Shown: piece by piece, positions 14,488-19,924 of the stretch
Layout of the letters: every line of letters starts with the position of its first letter
How positions within the stretch are numbered: position 1 is the first letter of the stretch
Made by a program: the position numbers and the translations under genes
Source of the DNA: Euryarchaeota archaeon UBA202
GTDB lineage: Archaea > Thermoplasmatota > E2 > UBA202
DNA: 19,924 bases
Direction: 5' to 3'
Assembly (NCBI GenBank): GCA_002502685.1
Contig: DAQA01000011.1
Span: 61,291-81,214 of the forward strand
Notes under the pieces: generated by a model
Told to the model about the DNA's origin: nothing
Seen by the model: the letters and a program-made list of their open reading frames with translations, nothing else
Databases searched by the model: none

Positions 14488-14709
14488 ATGATGATACCAA
14501 TACGATGTTTTACCTGTGGAAAAGTACTGGGGTCACTGTATGAAGAGTACAAAAAAAGAGTCTATAAAAAAAAAGAAGACCCCAAAAAAGTCCTTGATGA
14601 CCTCAAAATCACCCGGTACTGTTGTCGAAAGACTCTTCTTTCCCATCCGGTAGTGAAACACGGCGATGATGTCTATGAACTGGCTGACGAATCAGCCCAA
14701 TACGAATAG
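14488..14709 (+). CDS. rpoN: DNA-directed RNA polymerase subunit N
   Basis: This 73-residue small zinc-binding subunit of archaeal RNA polymerase corresponds to Rpb10. The zinc ligands are C7 and C10 (RCFTCGKV) and the consecutive C44-C45 (RYCCRKT). Two adjacent ATG codons exist; the family starts MIPIRC, so initiation at 14491 is equally possible and shortens the protein by one residue. In many euryarchaea rpoK and enolase follow; here two tRNA genes follow instead. Confidence 0.95.
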   Translation: MMIPIRCFTCGKVLGSLYEEYKKRVYKKKEDPKKVLDDLKITRYCCRKTLLSHPVVKHGDDVYELADESAQYE

Positions 14710-14717
14710 TTTTTTAA

Positions 14718-14792
14718 GGGCGTGTGGCCTAGTCTGGATAGGGCACTGGCCTTCTAAGCCAGTAGTCCGGGGTTCAAATCCCCGCGCGCCCG
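14718..14792 (+). tRNA. tRNA-Arg (anticodon UCU)
   Basis: A complete cloverleaf of 75 bases. The acceptor stem is GGGCGTG with CGCGCCC and one G-T pair. The anticodon stem CTGGC/GCCAG has loop CTTCTAA, giving TCT. The T arm is CGGGG-TTCAAAT-CCCCG and the discriminator is G. CCA is not encoded and there is no intron. It lies 8 bases after rpoN and may be co-transcribed and processed out. Confidence 0.95.
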
Positions 14793-14796
14793 TGAT

Positions 14797-14870
14797 GGGT
14801 CCATGGTCTAGTTGGTTATGACGTCGCCTTCACATGGCGGAGGTCCGGGGTTCAAATCCCTGTGGACCCA
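14797..14870 (+). tRNA. tRNA-Val (anticodon CAC)
   Basis: A complete cloverleaf of 74 bases. The acceptor stem is GGGTCCA with TGGACCC. The anticodon stem TCGCC/GGCGG has loop TTCACAT, giving CAC for GUG codons. The T arm is CGGGG-TTCAAAT-CCCTG and the discriminator is A. No intron or encoded CCA. It starts 4 bases after tRNA-Arg. Its antisense strand encodes the end of the small repressor gene that reads into it. Confidence 0.95.
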
Positions 14871-14993
14871 CTCAAAATTATTTTGAAGGTCTTTCAGTCT
14901 TTCCTCCAGGAAACCAGACAAGTTAAGCCCAAGATGACGGGCAAAATCCAGTGATTCTTTATCAATGGTGATAGTTGTTCTTTTCTTCCCCAT
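14808..14993 (-). CDS. Small ribbon-helix-helix DNA-binding protein ending in antisense tRNA-Val
   Basis: This protein has 61 residues from ATG 14993. Residues 1-41 (GKKRTTITIDKESLDFARHL, then GLNLSGFLEERLKDL) have the form of a CopG/CcdA-like antitoxin or repressor: a basic beta strand followed by two helices. The last 20 residues, WVHRDLNPGPPPCEGDVITN, are translated from the antisense strand of tRNA-Val, and the stop lies inside the tRNA gene. I chose ATG 14993 because the fold begins there and a TATA box lies 26 bases upstream, which suggests a leaderless mRNA; the frame is open up to 15056. No toxin gene is visible beside it, so it is more likely a stand-alone regulator or an element remnant. 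Confidence 0.7.
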   Translation of the reverse strand: MGKKRTTITIDKESLDFARHLGLNLSGFLEERLKDLQNNFEWVHRDLNPGPPPCEGDVITN

Positions 14994-14995
14994 AG

Positions 14996-15023
14996 TATGC
15001 ATATATGCATATGTTATATTTAA
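14996..15023 (-). promoter_or_regulatory. Promoter and palindromic operator of the ribbon-helix-helix gene
   Basis: The minus strand shows a TATA box (TTAAATATAAC, 15023-15013) whose centre is 26 bases before ATG 14993. Between the two lies a perfect 16-base palindrome, TATGCATATATGCATA (14996-15011). A dimeric repressor bound there would cover the region between TATA box and start, so autoregulation by the adjacent protein is likely but not shown. Confidence 0.6.
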
Positions 15024-15059
15024 TTTTATCCTGTCCAGTGCTTGACCAATAAGCAAAAT

Positions 15060-15548
15060 TTATTTTGATAATTTGTCTAAAAAATCTTTTCTTAAACTAA
15101 TAACAGCTTCATCCTTCGGGTTTATTTTCAAAGCCTCATCAATACACCTTACTGCATCCTCATACCTGCCAAGTTCACCAAGAGCCAATCCCTTATTACA
15201 CCACGCTTTCACATAATCTGGTCTAATCTTCAAAGCCTCATCCAGACACTCTATTGCATCCTCATACCTACCCATCTTACGAAGATCTATGGCCTTATTA
15301 CACCATGCACTCTCAAAATTTGGATCTATCTTCAAAGCCTTATCATAACACATAAACGCTTCCTCATATCTACCAAGAGACCCAAGGCTACTTCCTTTAA
15401 GCCACCATGCATCTTCATTCATTGGGTTTATCTTCAAAGCTTCATCACTATACTGTATTGCATCTTCATACTTTCCTTGTTCACCGAGGGTAAGTCCTTT
15501 AAATATCCATATATCGCTAGTGTCCCGTTGGCTTGTTTTGGATTTCAT
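15060..15548 (-). CDS. TPR repeat protein, apparently shortened by an in-frame TGA
   Basis: From ATG 15548 this gives 162 residues made of four 34-residue tetratricopeptide repeats, at about 13-46, 47-80, 81-114 and 115-148. Each follows the pattern W-x-x-KG-x-x-L-x-x-x-GRYEDAI-x-x-x-DEALKI-x-P. TPRs bind partner proteins; no partner is obvious. The original start is probably ATG 15614, preceded by an AAGAGGT ribosome site. Read from there the frame gives MKGHLDKH, then TGA (15590-15588), then WWVVDFTDEEVKEM, which joins the 15548 start in the same frame. The gene may therefore be damaged by a nonsense mutation, may use the inner start, or may be read through. No convincing ribosome site precedes 15548. 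Confidence 0.75.
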   Translation of the reverse strand: MKSKTSQRDTSDIWIFKGLTLGEQGKYEDAIQYSDEALKINPMNEDAWWLKGSSLGSLGRYEEAFMCYDKALKIDPNFESAWCNKAIDLRKMGRYEDAIECLDEALKIRPDYVKAWCNKGLALGELGRYEDAVRCIDEALKINPKDEAVISLRKDFLDKLSK

Positions 15549-15675
15549 TTCTTTGACTTCTTCATCTGTGAAATCAACAACCCACCATCAATGTTTATCC
15601 AAGTGCCCTTTCATAGTTTTACCTCTTATATTAATACCATCTAATCTCTCTGCCCCCCTCCACATATGGATTGTA

Positions 15676-15726
15676 CAAATGTCATCGGTGTCCCCATTAG
15701 GACGCTATATAGACAGATGACATTTG
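15676..15726 (-). promoter_or_regulatory. Inverted repeat around the TATA box of the TPR gene
   Basis: CAAATGTCATC (15676-15686) and GATGACATTTG (15716-15726) are perfect 11-base inverted copies. Between them, on the minus strand, lies TCTATATAGC (15713-15704), a TATA box that would start transcription near 15681, inside the near arm. A smaller inner hairpin, GTGTCC-CCATTA-GGACGC, is also present. The arrangement suggests an operator with half-sites on both sides of the TATA box. Confidence 0.45.
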
Positions 15727-16037
15727 ATTATTCCATGTATACTAAACCACATTGGTGTTTATATATAGATAGAGGAGGGGTGTTAAACTTCTCTTATAAA
15801 TCTTTCTAGAACTCTTATGGGTTAATCCTTTTTTTTTTGTTTAAACAATTTTTATTTTATGTTTATTTTGGCGGGAATTCCTATATATTTTGTGCCTAAT
15901 ACCATTTTTTTATAGAAACATATTTAATTAAAAAGGCAATTATGCTTCTGCAAAAGAGGAAATACAAGAAATTTCATTATTTCGTTGTGTCGAGATTTTG
16001 AAATTATTATTGTTTTTTTTCTTTTGGAAAAAAAACC
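15727..16037. other. A/T-rich gap upstream of the cold-shock gene, no gene recognised
   Basis: This stretch is dominated by T and A runs and has no convincing open frame. It holds a TATA-like GTTTATATATAG (about 15758-15769) followed by GAGGAGGGG, with only a nine-codon frame behind it, and a 10-base T run near 15830. Two possible plus-strand TATA elements lie at about 15904-15913 and 15926-15937; the latter would give the cold-shock mRNA a leader of roughly 110 bases. Confidence 0.4.
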
Positions 16038-16060
16038 CAGACAGTATTGTCTGAGGAGGT
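16038..16060 (+). promoter_or_regulatory. Hairpin and ribosome-binding site of the cold-shock gene
   Basis: CAGACA-GTAT-TGTCTG (16038-16053) is a perfect 6-base stem with a 4-base loop, directly joined to the strong ribosome site GAGGAGGT (16053-16060), 6 bases before ATG 16067. As RNA it would fold right against the ribosome site; as DNA it is an operator-like palindrome. Either could control the gene. Confidence 0.5.
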
Positions 16061-16066
16061 TAAGAC

Positions 16067-16258
16067 ATGAAAGGAACCGTGAAATGGTTTAATCAATGGA
16101 AAGGATATGGTTTTATCCAGGGCGAGGATGGAAAGGATGTCTTTGTTCACAAGACAGGTATTCCCGAGGGATTGGAACTCAATGAAGGAGACCAAGTTGA
16201 ATATGAAGTGAAAGAGACTGAAAAAGGATTACAGGCCATAGAATTAAAAAAAATATAG
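16067..16258 (+). CDS. csp: Cold-shock domain protein (CspA family)
   Basis: This 63-residue protein is a single cold-shock domain, slightly shorter than bacterial CspA (about 66-70). MKGTVKWFNQWKGYGFIQGE contains RNP1 (KGYGFI, 12-17) and DVFVHKTGI contains RNP2 (VFVH, about 25-28). It probably acts as a nucleic-acid chaperone. Cold-shock proteins are patchy in archaea and are usually thought to be acquired from bacteria. The strong ribosome site contrasts with the leaderless genes nearby and fits a bacterial-style gene, though this is weak evidence. Its neighbours give no functional link. Confidence 0.95.
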   Translation: MKGTVKWFNQWKGYGFIQGEDGKDVFVHKTGIPEGLELNEGDQVEYEVKETEKGLQAIELKKI

Positions 16259-16476
16259 ACTCTACGTACCTGAATTATCAAGTTTAATATAGAGATAAAT
16301 TTTTTTTTATCCACTATCCTTCGATTTAGGACTTATCCGTATGAGTGATATGGTGCATTTTTAGAAAGTCCTCAATTTCACAGTGGTAAATGGAAGAAGT
16401 GTTTCATCGATGCCAATGTTCAAATAGTCCACCACTAGACAGATAAAAAAGGAAAGATATCTGTAGGTTCATACCC

Positions 16477-16485
16477 TTTATAAAT
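16477..16485 (+). promoter_or_regulatory. TATA box of the caspase-like protease gene
   Basis: TTTATAAAT lies with its centre about 33 bases before ATG 16514, predicting a start near 16507 and a leader of only about 7 bases. The gap between the cold-shock gene and this element otherwise holds a 7-base inverted repeat (AGGACTT near 16328, AAGTCCT near 16358) and no open frame of note. Confidence 0.5.
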
Positions 16486-16513
16486 GCCTAGAGGATAATT
16501 GTATGGTATATCC

Positions 16514-17455
16514 ATGAGTAAAAAAAATAAGAGAAGAGGATTTTTTCTCGCCATAATGATTTTTCTATCTTCTCTATTGCCTTTGTGTTCTCTTGGTGGT
16601 ATCGCATCGATCCCTAGTACATTTCATGATGCTGGTCTGGAAAGTATTGATCACAACCCAGGTATATTTACTTCATCTTTTCTTGGTGAAAACAAGGTTA
16701 ATTACTTTTCTGTAATCATAACTGTAGGAAATGGAATCATGGATAAAAGGGATGTGAATAGTCTGGTTGGCACTCTTATTTCTCATGGGTGGGCAGAGAG
16801 CAATATAGGTGTTTTTTCTGAAGAAGAAGCAACAAAGAAAGCAATTATGACTGTGCCATTTGATTGGTTAAATAGCCTAGAATATCAAGAAACAGATGTC
16901 ATCCTTTTATATTTTTCAATGCATGGTGGGCAAACACAAGACCATTACCCCTTGGATGAGCCCGATAACAAGGATGAATATCTTGTTCCCTATGATGGTG
17001 ACCCGGATAATGAAAGCAATATCCTGCTGGATGATGAACTTGGTATGAAACTTAAAACTTTGAAATCCAATAATATCATTATCATCTTTGAAGCATGCCA
17101 CAGTGGTGGAATGATTGATGGATTACATGATTTATGTGAACCAGGGAGGGTTATTTTAACTTCTTGCAAGGAAGATGAATATTCCTGGGGTCTGTTTCTA
17201 CAAAAACAGTGGATGTTTCCCTGCTATCTCATAAAGGGATTATCTGCAAATGCTGATATCGATGAGGATGACTGGGTTTCAGCAGAGGAAGCCTTTTATT
17301 TTGCAGAAATGCCAACTATTGTTCATTCTACTCTTAAATCATTTCTCTATTTATTGCATCCTTTCGCCAGATTAGGTCCTCAGCATCCTCAACTGTATGA
17401 CGCCTGGCCAAGCATTAATAATAACCAGGAAGAACTCAAGTTTATACCCCTATAA
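16514..17455 (+). CDS. Secreted caspase-fold cysteine protease (clan CD, C13/C14-like)
   Basis: This 313-residue protein has a classical signal peptide at residues 1-30 (basic KKNKRR, hydrophobic FFLAIMIFLSSLLPL, then small residues). The caspase-fold domain runs from about 64 to 260. Its catalytic dyad is visible: H137 in YFSMHGG and C195 in FEACHSGG, each after a hydrophobic strand, as in legumain-type (C13) and metacaspase-type proteases. A DNKDEYLVPYDGD block between them (151-163) is also typical of this clan in prokaryotes. The remaining C-terminus has no recognisable domain or membrane anchor, so the protein is probably released or bound at the cell surface. I use ATG 16514; a TTG at 16499 is in frame but lies before the predicted transcription start. 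Target proteins are unknown. Confidence 0.85.
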   Translation: MSKKNKRRGFFLAIMIFLSSLLPLCSLGGIASIPSTFHDAGLESIDHNPGIFTSSFLGENKVNYFSVIITVGNGIMDKRDVNSLVGTLISHGWAESNIGVFSEEEATKKAIMTVPFDWLNSLEYQETDVILLYFSMHGGQTQDHYPLDEPDNKDEYLVPYDGDPDNESNILLDDELGMKLKTLKSNNIIIIFEACHSGGMIDGLHDLCEPGRVILTSCKEDEYSWGLFLQKQWMFPCYLIKGLSANADIDEDDWVSAEEAFYFAEMPTIVHSTLKSFLYLLHPFARLGPQHPQLYDAWPSINNNQEELKFIPL

Positions 17456-17512
17456 CAGTACACAATAGAACAGGTTTACCCCTTATCCCTTTCCCAAGAA
17501 ATATGAAGGACC

Positions 17513-18634
17513 ATGAAAGAAATTATTAAATGGCTGTCATCAAACCTATACATACCCCCTCTTTCCCCTGGTTGTACCTTATGTGCCCAAGGGGCAAAGA
17601 TGGTTTTGTTCATCACTGGTCACTGTAATACCCACTGTTTCTACTGTCCCCTGAGCATTAAAAAACAAGGAAGAGACCACATATTTGCAGATGAATGGAA
17701 GCTTACAGATGAACATGATACTGAAAAACTTATCAAAGAAGCACAACTTATTGGGGCAAAAGGAGCAGGTATCACAGGTGGCGATCCATTGCTTGTATTA
17801 AACAGGACATGCAGCTATATCCAGCTCCTAAAAGAAACCTTTGGCAATACATTCCATATCCATCTCTATACACCCCTAATAAAAGAAAAAAAAGATATAG
17901 ACTCTCTGGTGACCGCTGGATTAGACGAACTCCGTTTTCATCCCCCGCCTCATTATTGGCCCCACATGGAAAAAAGTTTCCTCAAAGACATGATACACCA
18001 TGCAAAAGAGTACCCCCTCGATGTCGCTCTTGAAATACCTGTCATGCCAGATAAAGAAAAAGATATTTTATCCCTTATTTCTTGGGCTGATAAAAACCAG
18101 ATTGACTGGGTAAACCTTAATGAACTCGAATACTCCGAAGGCAATTATAAAAAATTAGATCATTTAGGTTATTCATACAAAAGCGATATTTCAGCATCTG
18201 TCCAGGGAAGTGAAATTACAGCATTAAACATAATGGACTATTGCAGCACACAAGACCTAACCGTTGGTGTTCATTACTGTTCATCAAAATTTAAGGATGC
18301 CATCCAACTCAAAAATAGGATCACCCGGAGAGCCAATCGAACAGCAAAACCCTATGATGTTATCACACCCGATGGAACACTTCTCCGTGGTATTATCACA
18401 ACAAAAAATGATCACCATCAAACAATCAAGCTCCTCCAAAAAAAATATGCAATACCCTCAGATCTCATTGAAAATGATACCAAAAATTCACGGATCAATA
18501 TTGCAGCTTGGATATTACAAGACATCGCCGAGGAACTAAAAAAACAGGGTTTCCAGTGCCACATGGTGGAGGAATACCCCACAGCTGACCAACTCATGGT
18601 AGAAAAAATAGAATTACCTATAAAAGAAACATAA
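17513..18634 (+). CDS. Radical SAM protein, COG2108-like, function unknown
   Basis: This 373-residue protein has the radical SAM cluster motif C38-x3-C42-x2-C45 (GHCNTHCFYCP) and a TGGDPLLV motif at about 86-93 for SAM binding. A C21-x-x-C24 pair precedes the cluster, which may bind metal. The barrel runs to about 230; the remaining 140 residues include CSTQDLTVGVHYCSSKFKD, with two more cysteines, and no domain I can name. The overall pattern matches the archaeal family COG2108, from memory. The start codon ATG 17513 is preceded by a weak GAAGGA. It is 57 bases after the protease gene on the same strand, so they might be co-transcribed, though TATA-like signals could also lie between. Confidence 0.85.
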   Translation: MKEIIKWLSSNLYIPPLSPGCTLCAQGAKMVLFITGHCNTHCFYCPLSIKKQGRDHIFADEWKLTDEHDTEKLIKEAQLIGAKGAGITGGDPLLVLNRTCSYIQLLKETFGNTFHIHLYTPLIKEKKDIDSLVTAGLDELRFHPPPHYWPHMEKSFLKDMIHHAKEYPLDVALEIPVMPDKEKDILSLISWADKNQIDWVNLNELEYSEGNYKKLDHLGYSYKSDISASVQGSEITALNIMDYCSTQDLTVGVHYCSSKFKDAIQLKNRITRRANRTAKPYDVITPDGTLLRGIITTKNDHHQTIKLLQKKYAIPSDLIENDTKNSRINIAAWILQDIAEELKKQGFQCHMVEEYPTADQLMVEKIELPIKET

Positions 18635-18679
18635 ACTCCTGGCCATAATCTATGGTTTACCTTTAAAAAAATAACACAC

Positions 18680-18718
18680 TTCACTAATCCTTTTTTGATT
18701 CCTGGGATTATTAGTGAA
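18680..18718. terminator. Inverted repeat between convergent genes
   Basis: TTCACTAAT (18680-18688) and ATTAGTGAA (18710-18718) form a perfect 9-base stem around a T-rich loop, 46 bases after the radical SAM stop and 132 bases from the rpiA stop on the other strand. T runs exist on both strands nearby. It may act as a bidirectional terminator. Confidence 0.4.
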
Positions 18719-18849
18719 TGAATATTATTTGATTGTTTGACAAGATCCCCATATCTTGCACTATCTTCTCACTACCTATATTCCTATTTTTTGACAGCTG
18801 CTTTATTTTTTTAATGATGCTTCTGTTTTTTGTGTTTCATTTATGACTG

Positions 18850-19533
18850 TCAAGTCTGGGTGACACACTCTTTTGTATTTTTAATCTTTTTTATGCCTTT
18901 TTTGGTTCCTACCAGTACTATATTTGTCATGTTTCTGAATAATCCATTTTCTATTACCCCGGGAATCATATTAATCCTTGTTTCTAATTCCATTGTCATC
19001 TCTTGATACCGGCAATCGATTATGAAATTACCGTTGTCACTTACAAAAATCTTTTTATCTTCTCTGAGGGTTGCATTTAGTCCAAGATGTTCTAATTTTT
19101 TAAGGGTTGTTTCCCATCCAAATGGTGTAACCTCCACGGGTAGGGGATATGATAATTTTTTTACTATTTTTGATTCATCAACCACAATAATTACTTTTTT
19201 TGAGCAGCTGGCCACAATTTTTTCCCTCAGTAAAGCTCCCCCTCCTCCTTTTATGAGATTCAGGTCAAAGTCAACCTGGTCTGCGCCATCAACGGTAATG
19301 TCAACAATTTGATATTCAGAAAGACTAGATAATGGTATATCTAGACTTTTTGCTAATTTTTCAGTGGAAAGTGATGTGGGTATACCTATGATATCTAATC
19401 CTTTTTTTATTTCTTCACCAATTTTTTTAATGAAAAAATGTGTTGTTGAACCTGTCCCTAATCCTACAATCATTCCATCCCTAATATAGTCTATTGCTTT
19501 TTCCCCTGCTAATTTTTTTAGGTTGATATTCAT
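18850..19533 (-). CDS. rpiA: Ribose-5-phosphate isomerase A
   Basis: This 227-residue enzyme interconverts ribose 5-phosphate and ribulose 5-phosphate. Substrate-binding loops are GLGTGSTTHFFI (24-35), VDGADQVD (about 81-88) and KGGGGALLREKIVA (about 94-107); VVDESK follows at about 117-122. The Asp and Glu of DGAD and REK are the known catalytic residues of the family. ATG 19533 gives the standard N-terminus; no ribosome site is visible. The promoter region is shared with the divergent RNase P RNA gene. Confidence 0.96.
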   Translation of the reverse strand: MNINLKKLAGEKAIDYIRDGMIVGLGTGSTTHFFIKKIGEEIKKGLDIIGIPTSLSTEKLAKSLDIPLSSLSEYQIVDITVDGADQVDFDLNLIKGGGGALLREKIVASCSKKVIIVVDESKIVKKLSYPLPVEVTPFGWETTLKKLEHLGLNATLREDKKIFVSDNGNFIIDCRYQEMTMELETRINMIPGVIENGLFRNMTNIVLVGTKKGIKKIKNTKECVTQT

Positions 19534-19574
19534 GAATGGGTATAGCGTATGAGCAAAAAAATCTTTACAAAGTT

Positions 19575-19584
19575 TTTTATAAAC
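19575..19584 (+). promoter_or_regulatory. Palindromic TATA box between rpiA and the RNase P RNA gene
   Basis: TTTATAAA (19576-19583) is self-complementary. Its centre is 25-26 bases before the first base of the RNase P RNA (19605), the exact archaeal spacing. On the minus strand the same box would start rpiA transcription near 19554, about 20 bases before its ATG. It may serve both directions. Confidence 0.55.
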
Positions 19585-19604
19585 CTGTTAACATAAGACC
19601 TATT

Positions 19605-19924
19605 GGGGCTAGGAGTAGGTGGACAGCTGACGGTTGGAGATTGTCCTTTTGGGCAATCTTTTTCAGCTGAGGAAACTCCTCCCTCATTCCTAGGCTGGAT
19701 GTGTAAAAACTGGAGTGAGAGCTCCAATGGAGGAGCAGAAACGACACAGCCCTTGGAATGCAATGATTTATTTGATAATGAGGTCTCCAAGGGATTTGAT
19801 GAAACGGCCATCCATCCAGAGCAAGTCCAAATATCGGGAACGGTTGCCTAGGACCGCTCGAAGGTGGGACGCTAAGTCGAATGCTGTCTAGAACAGAAGG
19901 AGGGTTACGGCCTAGACCTAGCCC
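19605..19924 (+). ncRNA. rnpB: RNase P RNA (archaeal type A), nearly complete
   Basis: This is the catalytic RNA of RNase P, which trims the 5' ends of tRNA precursors. The 5' end GGGGCTAGG pairs with the last bases of the window (CCTAGCCC) as helix P1. Conserved region I reads GAGGAAACTCC (about 19670-19680). The specificity part has GAAACGACACAGCCC and CAAGTCCAAATA (about 19822-19833), and conserved region V reads ACAGAAGGAGGGTTACGG (19894-19911). About 320 bases are present, and only the last one or two bases of P1 may lie beyond the edge. L7Ae, encoded in this window, is a known protein partner of archaeal RNase P. Confidence 0.92.

Noticed and set aside
14797..14870. tRNA-Val as an attachment site of an integrated element covering 15-18.8 kb
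   Set aside because: I found no second copy of the tRNA 3' end in the window and no integrase gene, so no element can be delimited.
15060..15548. Repeats in the TPR gene as a CRISPR-like or tandem DNA repeat
   Set aside because: The periodicity is about 102 bases with diverged copies, fully explained by 34-residue TPR units.

Overview
The window is archaeal, most likely from a euryarchaeote related to or descended from hydrogenotrophic methanogens. This rests on eukaryote-like ribosomal proteins (S19e, L39e, L31e, L18Ae, L24e, S28e, L7Ae, L18e), aIF6, PDCD5, RpoN, prefoldin, an archaeal RNase P RNA, tRNAs without encoded CCA, TATA-type promoters and several apparently leaderless starts. The DNA is visibly A+T-rich. 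I cannot place it at genus level.

Layout. Positions 1-3016 hold the end of hdrC, then hdrB and hdrA: the soluble heterodisulfide reductase. A nitrilase-type amidohydrolase (3044-3841, minus) lies between this and mvhD (4081-4503). Downstream of mvhD, where mvhG and mvhA would be expected, are about 580 bp of wreckage. The N-terminal third of mvhG (small [NiFe] hydrogenase subunit) runs directly into the C-terminal half of a hydrogenase maturation protease, so the large subunit gene is absent. The relic carries a frameshift and three stops, and one cluster cysteine is missing. MvhD itself has lost a conserved cysteine. The Hdr genes look intact, so at this locus a hydrogenase-linked Hdr system appears to have lost its hydrogenase.

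Positions 5162-6378 carry nadM and a small radical SAM enzyme. Positions 6424-10144 are the conserved cluster S19e-PDCD5-L39e-L31e-aIF6-L18Ae-prefoldin alpha-FtsY, tightly packed with ATGA-type overlaps; L31e has an unusually long charged tail. A ketopantoate reductase follows. The minus-strand cluster L7Ae-S28e-L24e-NDK (12688-11463) and the plus-strand cluster L18e-L13-S9-RpoN (13325-14709) are divergent. The 0.6 kb between them holds a probable gene relic. tRNA-Arg(UCU) and tRNA-Val(CAC) follow.

From about 14.8 to 18.8 kb the content is accessory. A small ribbon-helix-helix (RHH) repressor has its last 20 codons in the antisense strand of tRNA-Val and a perfect palindrome in its promoter. 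A TPR protein has an in-frame TGA near the start of its apparent full-length frame. A cold-shock protein has a hairpin just before its ribosome site. A secreted caspase-fold protease and a second radical SAM protein complete this part. The window ends with rpiA (minus) and a nearly complete RNase P RNA gene, which share a palindromic TATA box.
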